From G041200185 sp041200185 (GTDB lineage Bacteria; Pseudomonadota; Alphaproteobacteria; BNTO01), in contig CP165730.1 of assembly GCA_041200185.1 (NCBI GenBank), positions 744,001 to 808,000 on the forward strand: a stretch of 64,000 bases of DNA. Direction: 5' to 3'. Under the pieces are notes generated by a model. The model was not told the origin of the DNA, ran no database searches, and saw nothing but the letters and a program-made list of their open reading frames with translations. Position 1 is the stretch's first letter. The number at the start of each line of letters is the position of its first letter. Below are positions 17,636-28,145 of the stretch, in pieces. The position numbers and the translations under genes are program-made.

Positions 17636-18178
17636 ATAGAGCTCCTTGTGTTGCATTGTGGAAGCCTAACCCTGATAGAGATTCTGCGTTACCTGCGAGC
17701 TTTGAGGGATGTGAGTTTTGTCTGGGAGGTATACGATTCTCTCTTAAACACCGCCTTGTACGAGCGTGAAGAGCCTCTTTGCTTCCATGACCTTGTTGGA
17801 GGTGTGAGGAAAGCAGCGAATTGCGACGCGCCCATACTTCGCTGATGATCCGTCTTGTTTTGGCGACTCCATTGAATGAGGTGCATTAAAATATCGTCTA
17901 CACGGATAGGTATGTGATCTAGATTCCTCATTGCCTTACCAATTTTGGGTAAAAAATCATACCTTTTACCAAAAAGACGTTTCACGACAGGCCTAGAAAC
18001 GTACTCAATTTTCTTCGATCACGATCATACGTGACTCCAGATCATCTATAAAAGGCTATCTCTGCGAGGAGTGTCACGCTGAGCGTCGTCTCAGCATGTA
18101 CTATCCCAATTTTGCATTTATGTTTAATTGTATTTCTAATAAATGAATGTAAGCTAGCAATAAATAAAATTTATAAAA
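17636..18178. other. spacer with short unsupported frames
   Basis: About 540 nt between xseB and the convergent 18179 gene. A 65-codon plus frame from a GTG at 17648, in phase with xseB, and a 98-codon minus frame (17689-17985) overlap each other. Neither has a convincing ribosome site or a recognisable product. The right end (about 18110-18178) is very AT-rich. I see no clear gene or terminator. Confidence 0.5.
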
Positions 18179-19447
18179 TCATATATCTTCATCTGTGGCC
18201 ATTCCCAGAACAATTTTGGCGGCCGTTTTGACTTGCTGAGCAGTGGGCGTCTTCATGTCAACAACAGCATTGAGCATTTTTGTCATTCCACCGGAAGAAG
18301 AGTCCGCAAGAATGACAAGAGCGCAGGCAAAATCTTCCAAATAGTCAGGACAGTGCAACCCCCTCAAACTTCCTTCGGCTCCGCTAGCGAGGCGCCAAAG
18401 GTACCGCAAAATGTTCGAATGGGCGTATGCACGCAACTCAGGGGTGTTTTCAATCAGTCGGAAAATAGAAGAAATCCGTGGATCGTTTCGTAGGCTCTCA
18501 AAGAGCTGTTCTTGATGCATCTGAGCAAGACAATCCGCCCAAGATGGTTGGTCAAGTTGTACGGGAAAGGCAAATTTTTCAGGGCTACGGAGGATATTCT
18601 CCACCAAACAGCATTTGATGAAAGGCAAGACTCGAGCCGTCAAAAGGATATCAGGTTGAGACCCATGCGGTCCTCTCAGCAGTGCAAGAAGCTCTGCCAA
18701 AACCGAAAATCTCTCCTCGTGGCAAGGATTGAATAAGAGGTCTTCCTCCTCTCGAGAGGTTAGGAGTTCTCCCCTTAGCAACCTGGCCATTAACTCGTTA
18801 GAATGCTCATCTGTAATTTTTCCTTCACGGTACAGCTTTTCGCCCCTGGCTAAGTCGACTCCGTGGAAAAGTTCGTGTAAAGGTCCAGCAAGAACAGAGA
18901 ATTCGTCCTTGAAGCTAGCCCAAAGCACAGACCGGCTCTTCAGAGAGTAGCGAAGAAAGCTCCACCGGCTTCCGTTACTTTGTCCCTCATTTTGTCGCAT
19001 CCTTTGTAACCAGTCTTTGTAGTGCGGGTCATCTTCGTCGTTGGCCCAAATGAGCGTTCCCTTTTCTATAGATCTTTTCAAACAACAAAGAGCCATCTGC
19101 TTTTCTTCGTCCGAAAGACCGCAAGACTCGACAAAATCCAATAGTTTCTTAAAAAACCCTTCCTCCGTCTGATCTTCTGTACAAGAACTTTTACGCTCAA
19201 AAATCGTCATGTAAAAATCAAACATCGTTTTGGCTTGGACATACGTATCACTCTCGCGAAACTGTTGACTTAGCCGTTCGCTTGCTTCAAGGGATGGCTG
19301 CCTGTTCAACGAAGTGTCAACATCGCAAAAAGTCGCTATACGTTGGATGACCTTCACACCGAGATGCTGGGCTGAAGATTGGCAATCCAGAAGACTAGCA
19401 GCCCAAACGGAAGACACGTAGCTTTTCAAAAATCGTTGAAAATTCAT
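18179..19447 (-). CDS. predicted HExxH zinc-protease-like protein, 422 aa
   Basis: The product contains HELFH at residues 191-195 followed by an acidic residue in GVD, and a downstream Glu at about 252 in FSVLAELLALLRG. This HExxH plus distal Glu arrangement is that of gluzincin-type metallopeptidases, so a zinc-dependent protease is inferred. The N-terminus has a modest hydrophobic stretch (residues about 10-20, ending near LLDC) that might export it, but it is weaker than those of its neighbours. The rest is helical with scattered Cys. The same motif layout recurs in the genes at 58589 and 60419. GAGG precedes the ATG. Family not recognised beyond the motif. Confidence 0.7.
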   Translation of the reverse strand: MNFQRFLKSYVSSVWAASLLDCQSSAQHLGVKVIQRIATFCDVDTSLNRQPSLEASERLSQQFRESDTYVQAKTMFDFYMTIFERKSSCTEDQTEEGFFKKLLDFVESCGLSDEEKQMALCCLKRSIEKGTLIWANDEDDPHYKDWLQRMRQNEGQSNGSRWSFLRYSLKSRSVLWASFKDEFSVLAGPLHELFHGVDLARGEKLYREGKITDEHSNELMARLLRGELLTSREEEDLLFNPCHEERFSVLAELLALLRGPHGSQPDILLTARVLPFIKCCLVENILRSPEKFAFPVQLDQPSWADCLAQMHQEQLFESLRNDPRISSIFRLIENTPELRAYAHSNILRYLWRLASGAEGSLRGLHCPDYLEDFACALVILADSSSGGMTKMLNAVVDMKTPTAQQVKTAAKIVLGMATDEDI

Positions 19448-19864
19448 GTATAGGTCCTCATCTTGTTTGAGAAAATTGCACCCAGAAGGAGAATAAACTC
19501 TCCGTATACTTCAACTCTTTTATCACAAATTGTAGTAGCAGTGTGTAACTTTATCTTAAATATTATGAAATTTATCTCCGTACAAAACAAAAGATGGAAG
19601 TATTACGTAAAAACTAAAATCTGGGGCACTCCTGATTTCACAAGGCGAATAACCTTGAATTATCGAAACAGCTTCCCCCATCTAGATCGACAAGGTCATA
19701 GCCTGGATGTTTGAACTTGCTGTGTTTCTAGGCGAGGTGCTCGCTGGGCTGTCCTTTTTTATTTTTTGTTAATAAATTACTTTACACTTTGTTAACGAAT
19801 TAATTGACAAAAGGTTGTAAGTGAAATACCACGAAAATAACGAGGTGATTCTATTGAGGTTATT
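19448..19864. other. divergent spacer between two accessory genes
   Basis: Roughly 420 AT-rich nt with promoters expected for both flanking genes. A small GCGAG/CTCGC hairpin (19732-19744) followed ten bases later by a T-rich run (from about 19755) may be a remnant terminator on the plus strand. No gene is supported. Confidence 0.4.
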
Positions 19865-20788
19865 ATGAAGACATTCGCAACAAGTGTGGCCTGGGCGGTT
19901 CTCGGGCAGTCAGTGGTCAGTTTTGGCTCTGGACAAGGAGCTCTAGGGCGCAAGATGGAAAGGTCAGGTTCGTGGGGTCCAGCCACCTACTGCGAAAATG
20001 CAAGGTGGCAACTTATTGGTAATACCTACGCAAGCGGCGAGAGGTGTCTCTCAGACTGTGTTCGGCGCACGCCGAGTCCAGCTCCGGATCCTTGGAGTGA
20101 CAATGTCAGCGTGACTCTTAGCGTGTCAACACCGACCACAAGTCAGCAATTTCCAATCCCCGAAAACCAAGAAGTCACTCTCGTTGCCGAGCAAGTCTTC
20201 GGGGAAAACATCCGTTTTAAGGCTATTGAACTCCAGGCTCCTCAGAGGGCGTCTCTAGAAAAGGCGTTAGGACCACAGCCAGCAAAAGCATTGATAGACG
20301 AAATTCAAAAACAAAGTAAGGAAGGTCATTGGGATAAGGTGATCGATAGTTTAGACGTGGTTTACAACCTCGATGCGGCTGATCTTAAACCAGCTACATG
20401 GAAGGTTTTTGACTTGATCGATAAAGTCGCTATGTTGAAACTTTTCGAGGCAAATCCAGAGAGCTTGGAATACAACCCGTGTTACTCGTTTTGTACTTCT
20501 AGACTGCTAAGAGAGTACTTTTGTTACCCCGGGTCTGATAACGATGATCCCGACAAAGTTTTACAGACGGCTGGGGTTTATTTGTACGCTCTGGGTAATT
20601 TTCTGTCCGGGGAAAAGAAACCCGAGCAGTACGGGCCTGGTTATCAAAATGCAGTTAAATTGTTGGCGGACTTGGAAAGAGAAAAGAAGACGGTTCAGAA
20701 TCCTATTGGGTGGGCAATAACGTCAGCCAATGAAGATGCTGAGACAAGAGGCTATGTTCAAAAATGCAATCCCAAGCCCTCGTTCTAG
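19865..20788 (+). CDS. secreted Cys-containing protein, 307 aa
   Basis: The N-terminus (Lys3, then ATSVAWAVLGQSVVSFGSG) is a plausible signal peptide. The mature part has about eight Cys in two clusters (CENARW/ERCLSDC and NPCYSFC/YFCYPG), suggesting disulfides in the periplasm or outside the cell. The middle part, about residues 130-180, is helical. No family recognised. GAGG occurs ten bases before the ATG. Immediately downstream (12 nt) is the ruined glycosyltransferase gene, and the two may once have formed an operon. Confidence 0.72.
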   Translation: MKTFATSVAWAVLGQSVVSFGSGQGALGRKMERSGSWGPATYCENARWQLIGNTYASGERCLSDCVRRTPSPAPDPWSDNVSVTLSVSTPTTSQQFPIPENQEVTLVAEQVFGENIRFKAIELQAPQRASLEKALGPQPAKALIDEIQKQSKEGHWDKVIDSLDVVYNLDAADLKPATWKVFDLIDKVAMLKLFEANPESLEYNPCYSFCTSRLLREYFCYPGSDNDDPDKVLQTAGVYLYALGNFLSGEKKPEQYGPGYQNAVKLLADLEREKKTVQNPIGWAITSANEDAETRGYVQKCNPKPSF

Positions 20789-20800
20789 TAGGAGGTTGGT

Positions 20801-22092
20801 ATGATGAAATATCTCTGGGATCTCCTTTTCTAGCTAGGGTTTGTTGGGCCATGTCTGCAGTGCGCCCAGTGGTTAAACGTCGTTATGGCTACTGACAGTA
20901 ACTACGTGATCCCCACGGCGGTGGCAATGAACTCGCTCATCGAGGCAGAGAAAGGTTCGGGGATAAAACTGAGGTTCGTGATTTTCTTGGACAAAGCTAC
21001 GAAGAGAAAACAGCGCACATGGAGTAAGCTATCACGATAGCTTGCTAACGCAAATGAACCAGGTGAATCCTGAGCGCGTAGAAGTCAATTTGTTGGATAT
21101 TACAAATTTTAGGGATCCACTTCTTGATGAAGCTAAAATATAACAACAGGCTTATTGCTCTTAGGCTGGTATTCCCTAAAATTTGGGAGAATCAAAAATT
21201 ACCCGGAGTCAGCGCCAAATTATTTGAAACCATGAGGTCGTTTTTATGGCTTGACTCTGATGTTCTTGTGATGAAACCCCTGGAACCGCTGCTAGATGAA
21301 GTCGGCTACGAAGCAGAAGAGGGTATTCGACAACCCATCATAAGCGCGAATCTGGATTTTATTTACAGTCAGAACGACGTACCGAGACGGTATCGCAACT
21401 GTCAAGTATGGAGTCACTCAGGGTTCTTTGCAAAGGAGAGTGTGGGGTCAGAATGCCGAGGTTCTGCCCATGTAAGTGGTGGAGTTGTTTTTTGGAGATT
21501 GGACGACATGCCGGAGGCGGGGATGCTTGAAGGAACAATCCCACTTGGACGGTTGAGAAGGCAACAGCAAGGGCAGGGGTTTGATCCTAGTGTTCTTGCC
21601 TACTGTTATCTTGCGACAAAGCAGTCAACAGAGGAGAGTGTTTTTGATACTCTCCTTCGTGGTACTCAGGACAAAGTTTACTTTTTCTCGACGCTTTACA
21701 ATTGCCGGCCGGGATATGTTCCTGTAGCTCAAGATTTCTTGCGCAATTTCCCGAATCTATTAGCAGCCCAAAGCAGCGCAGAGTTGTCGTACATAGGCAG
21801 TAAAGATGTTCAAAAGAAGACTTTTAACACTCTGTTGAGTATAGCCAATAGCAATGTTGCCATCTGGCACTGGGACTACTCGGCCTCCGGTACATCCCGA
21901 AAGGACGACGTTTGGCCTCCTCGCCTAGGCGTCGTTCCTGAACTTAAGCCTTGGCGTGCTAGCTCTGTCATGTTCGGCTCGCCAGAAGCACTCTGGCGTG
22001 GAAAGTACGAAGCCGTTAAACAGATGTTCGAGGAAAACGCCGAAGTAGTGCAACTCTTCACAGCTTGGGAAGCTCAGAACTTCAAGGGCTAG
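20801..22092 (+). pseudogene. GT8-family glycosyltransferase, broken by a TAG and two frameshifts
   Basis: An ATG at 20801 with GGAGG upstream opens a signal-peptide-like N-terminus that is cut by TAG at codon 11. The same frame then reads LNVVMATDSNYVIPTAVAMNSL and LRFVIFLDKATKRK, the classic first strands of GT8 enzymes. The frame shifts near 21035 (continuing as QMNQVNPERVEVNLLDITNF) and again near 21130. The last part (21124-22092) is open and carries the metal-binding DxD motif in LWLDSDVLVMKPL, the AHVSGGVVFWRL segment and an IWHWDYSASG segment. GT8 enzymes transfer sugars using nucleotide-sugar donors. With three lesions the gene is most likely dead, although the 322-codon 3' part might still be translated. 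Confidence 0.82.
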
Positions 22093-22510
22093 ACAGCTTG
22101 CCGTTTTTCCGCCTCTTCCTCTGGCGTTGTCAACATCGACCAGGGTCTTGTCAAAGACACCTAGCTCACGGGCTTTCAAATTATTAGATCCATTACGAAG
22201 TCTTTGACAATTAGACTGGAATAGGTTGTCAAGTGTAGATTAATTTTTTTATGTATAAAAATATACGATACATTTACATTTATCCCCAAAACACCTCCTT
22301 CCAGCCGCAGTTGACAGTCTTTGGCGATTCCTTCATGGGGCGTTTTTTTGATCATGAATCTAAATTACAAGAAATAGTCAATACCCATAAATATCATTTA
22401 ATAAAATAAATGGTTATTATATTCATCAGCGTTATATTATTACGAATTGTTAATAAACATTAAGTATACTTCACTCAGTTGAGACACAATTCTTTTCACC
22501 AGTTTTCCGC
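22093..22510. other. AT-rich spacer
   Basis: About 420 nt, strongly AT-rich after 22230, with no credible ORF. It probably carries the promoter of the lipoprotein gene that follows, but I cannot assign boxes. Confidence 0.5.
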
Positions 22511-23449
22511 ATGAGTGGGTTTGGGAATTTTGGGGTCGTGGTATTTCACCGATTCAAACGGGCTTGCGGCATTCTTGCTGCCTGTTTGTTATCCGCTTGT
22601 TGTTCGCTATCGCCTCCAAAAGAAACTCTCCAACCTAAAAAAGATGTCGCGTTGACGAGAAGTTACCTTCGTCCAGATCATCGGGACTGGGTGCGTTGGA
22701 TCCCGTCGCTGTCGGATGGCAATGTCCGTCATTCTGTCGTGATAACAACAGGAAGCCTCTTAGGCTTTTCAAGCAAGGCAGCATCTGGTCGGCTGATCCG
22801 TTTCATGTCGGGGGATCGAAGAGAAGGATTTTCTCACGTCGGTATGGCCATTGTTGCTTACCCTTCAGAGATTTTGAGGCTTGTTAAACTTTCAGCAAAG
22901 ATAGGCGGACTTTCAACGCGAACACCTGAGTATACAGCGTATCAGTTACGACTTTTGTACAGGGCACACCCTTATCTACGGCGAATTCAGTGCGAAGTCG
23001 AAATCGATGAACCCCTCGAAGTTTTTGTCTTTGAAGCCGTTTCCGATGCTAAACTTATTCGAAAGGATGGGATCTACTCGTGTGTCATGCTAACCCCTTT
23101 GAGTTTGGCTGTTGATGAGCACCACCGAGATGTCTGCGTAAGAACCCTTCTGCCAAGCATGGACTTAGAATCTCTTCAAAGCGTCATCGTCCAAGAGCTC
23201 GGCATTAGTTATGAATTAAAGAAAGGGCAGCTCCTCCGAGCGACTACAGACGCTAACACAAAAGAAGATGGAAGTTCGTGGTTCTGTAGTGAGCTCGTAA
23301 CTTACGTGTACAAAGTAGCGGATGTGTTAGGTCCAGACGTCGGTTATGCGAACAATGTCGTTCCTATGGAATTCGCTTCCTACAATCGCGACGATCTCCT
23401 CAAAGGTAAAGCCGCCGCTGAACAGTGGATTAAACGAGTTAAGAGGTAA
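22511..23449 (+). CDS. lipoprotein with permuted papain-like (YiiX/NlpC-P60-type) domain
   Basis: A signal sequence with a canonical lipobox LSAC (Cys30) predicts a lipid-anchored protein. The domain carries SHVGMAIV with the presumed catalytic His at 109 and WFCSELVTYVYK with the presumed catalytic Cys at 259. In this order, His before Cys, the pattern matches circularly permuted NlpC/P60 proteins of the YiiX/YaeF/poxvirus G6R group. These are thiol hydrolases proposed to act on amide or lipid-linked substrates. About 100 residues between His and Cys are longer than in small members. Because Lnt is encoded in the window, triacylation of this protein is possible. The substrate is unknown. Confidence 0.8.
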   Translation: MSGFGNFGVVVFHRFKRACGILAACLLSACCSLSPPKETLQPKKDVALTRSYLRPDHRDWVRWIPSLSDGNVRHSVVITTGSLLGFSSKAASGRLIRFMSGDRREGFSHVGMAIVAYPSEILRLVKLSAKIGGLSTRTPEYTAYQLRLLYRAHPYLRRIQCEVEIDEPLEVFVFEAVSDAKLIRKDGIYSCVMLTPLSLAVDEHHRDVCVRTLLPSMDLESLQSVIVQELGISYELKKGQLLRATTDANTKEDGSSWFCSELVTYVYKVADVLGPDVGYANNVVPMEFASYNRDDLLKGKAAAEQWIKRVKR

Positions 23450-24714
23450 AAAGCAGAATTGAGTATAGAACGTGATAAGCAAGGGAGAATTGCGGGTTGA
23501 GTTATTCTTAAAATTATTTGTCATTAGCGTATGATAATTTTCATTTATTATGCTAATAGGAAATTTATTTTGAATTCTGACAGCAGAGTTTGCGAGTGTT
23601 CACTCCATGTGTTCCAGTTTTCGCCTCCGCGAAGCAGACTTTTTTAGGATCTCAATTATTCTGCATTTATTAAGTCCTCGACACGAAATGCACTATAAGT
23701 CAGAACTACTCTAAGCCTTCATGATAAAATGCGGATGTACTCCATAATAAGGTTACTGCAAAACCCTGGGCTAACAGATAGGTGGATTTTTAGGAAAGTT
23801 GGGTGATAGATTGAAAGAGGAGGGTGGGAGGTTATCTCTCCGGTGGTGTGACCTGTTCGAGGGGGAAAATCTCGAGTTATTTCGGGGTTTCTTTTCACAA
23901 GGTGCCGCTAGGGAATAGCATTTCCGAGACCTCAATTTTGAGCAAACAAGAAGAACTCATGGCCCTATTTGGAGGGCTTAAAGGGGCAACAGAAGAATTG
24001 AGGGAATTGTTTCATTTTCTAGCCAACTTATTCCTGCAAAACCAGAGATGGCATCCCGATGGATGATTAAGATAAAAACCAAAAGCAAATTCGCCAGGAT
24101 TCAAGATTTTATTCGTTGAACAGTCCTGTCGAAGGCGGTAGAAACGATAAACATCCCCTGCAAACTATAAATAAACGGGGAGATCCTCCAATTATAGATG
24201 TGTAGCACAGTTGATGGATGGGGGGAGGTTCTTCAATATTACATCTGAAACATTATGCAAATCTTCGAAGACCAGGAGTACTCACGATTTGTAGGTTTTG
24301 TGCTGAATTCATCAGTTACCTAGCTTCGATGAGTCTGATGAAGGAATAAAAATCATTGAAGATTACGTTTAAGATCATGCGAATTTTTGATTGCTTTTTT
24401 ATTTTGTTCGATAAGTGGGGATGGAAGAGACAACGTCGATTGCAGCGCCAGTGCAGAGGAAGCTGAACGATCCCGCATGACTCGACAAGACCGTAGTTTT
24501 GTGCTAATGGCATGGTTTTATGTTTTTCTCAAACTACGATTCTTTTCTTTTTAGCAAGCAACTATGTAGAAATATATAATGCTGCATGCTTAAGATTTTA
24601 TCAAGTGCATGGGGTTGACATGATAAAAAATTTTATTCTACGCTTGACATAAGGGGGAAACGTTCCTCCTTCCGTGACCGTCCGGAAGACGGTTAACCCC
24701 TCAACGAAAGGAGT
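23450..24714. other. 1.2-kb region without a convincing gene
   Basis: Only short frames occur. The best is 23824-24066 on the plus strand (GTG start, 80 codons), whose end reads EELMALFGGLKGATEELRELFHFLANLF, an amphipathic helix that could be the tail of a lost gene; a GAGG abuts its start. The rest is AT-rich with no repeats or RNA signature that I can name. Confidence 0.45.
24677..24693 (+). promoter_or_regulatory. perfect hairpin in the leader of the 24721 gene
   Basis: ACCGTC (24677-24682) and GACGGT (24688-24693) form a six-pair stem with a CGGAA loop, ending 17 nt before the AGGAG of the next gene. It sits in the presumed 5' leader and could affect mRNA stability or translation. Confidence 0.45.
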
Positions 24715-24720
24715 ATGAAA

Positions 24721-25050
24721 ATGGAAACAAAAACATTAACACTTGGAGTAGGAAGCCTGATTCGGATTTTAGGACCGGCTCTTTCCTTTGTCAGCGCGAG
24801 CGAGGCCGCCGATCAAAACTGCCCTGCTCGCCAACACCCCTCTGCCACCCAGCATGTGGGGGATGGAGAGGATCTGAGGCCCAGTATAATCCAACCCAAC
24901 GAAAATGCAAACGGACGACAAGAATCCTTAGAACCGTTTTCTCTGCAACACTTTGAGGCCTCGGAAAGACAGAACCGAATTGGCTTGGCTAATTGTCTAC
25001 TATTTTGCTCTCGAAATATGGGCTATTTTAAGCTTTGCTTTTTATTTTGA
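24721..25050 (+). CDS. small secreted protein, 109 aa, possibly truncated
   Basis: AGGAG at 24709-24713 favours the ATG at 24721 over the one at 24715. Residues 1-31 form a signal peptide ending in ASEA. The mature part is polar and rich in Gln, Asn and Pro. The last 17 residues (LLFCSRNMGYFKLCFLF) are hydrophobic and unlike the rest, which suggests that the frame shifted. An open frame in another phase follows at 25073-25258. No family recognised. Confidence 0.55.
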   Translation: METKTLTLGVGSLIRILGPALSFVSASEAADQNCPARQHPSATQHVGDGEDLRPSIIQPNENANGRQESLEPFSLQHFEASERQNRIGLANCLLFCSRNMGYFKLCFLF

Positions 25051-25072
25051 GATGGCGTTACCATCAACTTAG

Positions 25073-25258
25073 GGGAAGGGAAAAGACGGATGGTCATCGG
25101 GGCCAGCGAGACCACCTTGCGATGAGGCACCTGAGTTGGTACTGGAGCTTATGGCAGGCTCTGCAAACGACCTGCCTGACCTTAGTGCTGATAGGCCTCA
25201 ACGACTCCAAATAATTAAAGACCGACTTTTTCCTTATACCCGATCTAAGTTTTTTTAA
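25073..25258 (+). pseudogene. orphan C-terminal coding fragment
   Basis: After a TAG at 25070 a plus-strand frame stays open for 61 codons. It reads as sensible polar protein (PCDEAPELVLELMAGSANDL, then LQIIKDRLFPY) to a TAA at 25256. It has no ribosome site. The simplest reading is that it is the displaced 3' end of the preceding secreted-protein gene. Confidence 0.35.
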
Positions 25259-25309
25259 ACGAAATCATAATGTATCAACTTTTTACTTAACTTTTAAAGG
25301 AGGAATAAT

Positions 25310-25666
25310 ATGACAACAAATTCATTTAATAATCAAAATCACAGAAGAGAGTTCTACTTGCTGCCGGATTTGACGCAGCTGAACATTGTTCAGGGTGCGT
25401 GCGAAGAGGATAAAACGCATCCTGCTGGAACGCATTCTCTGAATTTTGCGGTGTCGCAGGATTCTGCAGAAGTAGAGGTGGATATTGGTGTTGCCACAGG
25501 AGCTCAAGATGAGCCTCTACCTCGCGTTCCGAAACCACCTGAGTTACAGGATGACTACACTTTGAAGCATAAGGAGAGTTTTTCCTATCCAATTTTCCAA
25601 GTTGGATGGACGGAGCGGAAAGAACTTTCTACTTCTACAGACATTCCGATACCTCAGAGAGAGTAA
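25310..25666 (+). CDS. hypothetical acidic protein, 118 aa
   Basis: A very strong ribosome site (AAAGGAGG, spacing six) precedes the ATG. The 118-residue product has no signal peptide. It is acidic and Pro-rich and looks largely disordered after residue 30. No family recognised. The strong translation signal is the main reason to believe the gene. It faces the convergent 25721-27721 gene. Confidence 0.6.
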   Translation: MTTNSFNNQNHRREFYLLPDLTQLNIVQGACEEDKTHPAGTHSLNFAVSQDSAEVEVDIGVATGAQDEPLPRVPKPPELQDDYTLKHKESFSYPIFQVGWTERKELSTSTDIPIPQRE

Positions 25667-25720
25667 GTCAAAGGGCGGATGAGGGCGAGGGGCTGAGATG
25701 CGAGCTTTGAAGAAGGTGGG

Positions 25721-27721
25721 TTAATCGGTGCGCCCAGCTTTATCAAACTCTTTGCCAAGGTCTGTCCACTCTCTTAACGTTATTTCTCTTTGCTGACTTA
25801 GTTCAAAAACGCTGCGGTATCCTAGTAAATCAACGAGAACGGCTCGGTACGAATTATTAGCGTTGTTCTCCTGGTCCAGAAAATTTTTCAGTCTTGTTCG
25901 GACATCCGGTTTCGAGAGAATTTTTTCTCGTTGCCACGTTTGATAGAAATCGATCAGACCTAACTCCTCGAAATGATCCTGTGTACTCAAACTTGCAAGA
26001 TCTTGTTCTACAATCCTTGCAGGACGGTAAACAATGGGATCTTTTGTAATATCCTGCTTCGTTGCTTCCCTATGATAGACCTCGAACGTTAGCGGATTGG
26101 GGTGCCGAAAACATCCATAATCCCCAAAATCCGTGATTCCTAAACCGTTAACGCCACAGCGGATGAAATGGTTGAACCCGTTGTAGCGGTTAAAACTGAT
26201 GGGCCAGTAGGGGTTGAATATTCCCTCCATTTTGGGTTTTAACAGATCCACCAACTCGGTATTACTTGCTGGCATTGTGTCGTTGGATTCCATCGGATAA
26301 CTGTTTGCTAACTCTTGATCTTGCTTATCTCCCTTCATGTACTGCCAAATTTTGTTGGAGAGAAGGATAAGATTAACACACAACTGCCCACGAACAGGCT
26401 TGGAATCATCGGGTAAGAACCGCTCATCAGGATCGGAGAAAAAGTCGTGAATATTACCACATGGCGTCGACTCCGTCCCACCCATACGCTGCAGATAACC
26501 CCCTATAAGTTCTAATTGTCGATTAATGCCCTTGGGTGTGATGCCCGTGAAATAACACATTTTACTGACCATTCGCTTGGTCCCGCCACTTGCATCCCAA
26601 ACGTAGTGCGGTGTCCCGCTTACGAGGTAGCACGAATATCCTCGAGCACCGTCGTGGTTGCTTCCTTGATGTATTTCCTGAAAATTTTTCCAATTTCTAG
26701 CTAAAAAGCCGCTAGCAGCCTGCATAGTCTTTTGTCGTTCTTGTTCATAAAGATCAATAACTTCATCCCGAATACCGCTATACTCACCCGTTGAAGATCC
26801 ACTTTTGAGGATTTTTACTATGTCAGGAGTGTATTGCCAAAGTTCTTGAGTTAATTGAGCTGCTGGCTTGAGGTATTGCTGAACGTAGGACTCCATGGTG
26901 CTCGTTGCCGCTCCTGGTCTTACCAGAGTGAGTTTTGTGAAAAATTCCGAATCATTGCTTTCCAAAAACTGACCGTCGAGGAGATGATTTTCTAGAATTG
27001 TCACGGGGGTTCCCGCCGCACAGGCTAAGGCTCCTTTGATACGATCTTCGTCGACCTGTATAGCGAATTGTGCATCCGTAATTTCTACTTCCTCGGATTG
27101 AGAGATAAGAGCTCCATGCATGGCCCGAGCAATGAGCGCACCGTCTCGGTCATTACGAATCATCGCATTTTTAATTTGTTCTTCTAAGGTGAGTTCAACA
27201 CCGTAGTAACAGTAACTGAGCGGTACGGTTTTGTTCTGCTTTTCTAGATAAGCCCGAATGCATTGAGCCAGTCGTTCCAGAGCGGGAGAGAAATCTGATG
27301 CCTCAAAGATTCGTTCTCCTTTGTAGTTAACATCCGATATTTGTCGGTATTTCTCCTGGACACCGGCGATTTTAACCGTCAGATCGGATTCGTTTTGGTA
27401 GGGCAAGATGTCTTGGTTACCACGTTTGAATCTCATACCTTTATCTGAAGCCAATAGACGCCTCAACTCCTCCGGCGAAGCTAAATAGACCCTGTGCTCC
27501 TGATTTTTTTCGTCCGTTATACCGACTTCTTGGTCGAAGAAGTTAAAAATACTGACGATGTTGAGTTGATTTAAAACATTCGCCAGACGGTGTTATTCAA
27601 AAACCTCCACAACTGGGTGAACGGCATCGTATACCATCTTAAAATACCGAGTCGCTTCATCGGCAGCACGACACGGAGCACCGCTTAAAAGGGTCAACAA
27701 GAACAACAAGGGCTTTCTCAT
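25721..27721 (-). pseudogene. secreted protein of unknown family, interrupted by an in-frame TAA
   Basis: The ATG at 27721 begins a good signal peptide (Arg-Lys, then a Leu-rich core, cut after CRA), followed by ADEATRYFKMVYD. TAA at 27595-27593 ends this after 42 codons. The same frame then continues for 42 sense codons (HRLANVLNQLNIVSIFNFFDQ and on) into the 581-codon frame ending at 25721. One nonsense mutation thus cuts a gene of about 665 codons. The large part is polar with several Cys and repeated Trp/Tyr, and it has no motif I know. Restart at a TTG at 27466 would give a protein lacking the signal peptide. Confidence 0.75.
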
Positions 27722-28145
27722 ACCGACACCAAGATGGGAGCGAGCATCAACATGAGCAATTATAGCATCTCTCTTCATAAAAACAAGAGAACTCTGGAAG
27801 TAAGCTAGAGCCGGTATCGACGATGTTCTGAAGGAGTAATAATATTTCGACACGAATATCTGAATTGCATCAACAGAAGACTTTATGTATAGCTAAATAC
27901 TAAATAACTGTAAAACAACATCCATTACCTCTAATATCTTAATAGGGAGGTGTCAGGTGGGTTAACGCCAGAATATCTATTTTGGTTCACCTTAAATCAT
28001 TTTGTCATTTATCTATTAAATCATCCAAATACTCAAGCAAACTCATTCAAAAATTATCAATATACTAACTTTAACTTCAATAAAAAATATATCATTCTAA
28101 CTTAATATTTTTCTTTAACTTTATTTTTCTAAAAGGAGATTAAAA
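27722..28145. other. AT-rich spacer before the portal gene
   Basis: About 420 nt, extremely AT-rich from 27880 onwards. It separates two divergent genes and probably holds both promoters. A strong AAAAGGAG ribosome site at about 28132 belongs to the portal gene. No other feature seen. Confidence 0.5.

Noticed and set aside
17648..17845. 65-codon frame in phase after xseB
   Set aside because: XseB is complete at 86 residues, there is no ribosome site, and no family likeness was seen; noted only as an open stretch.
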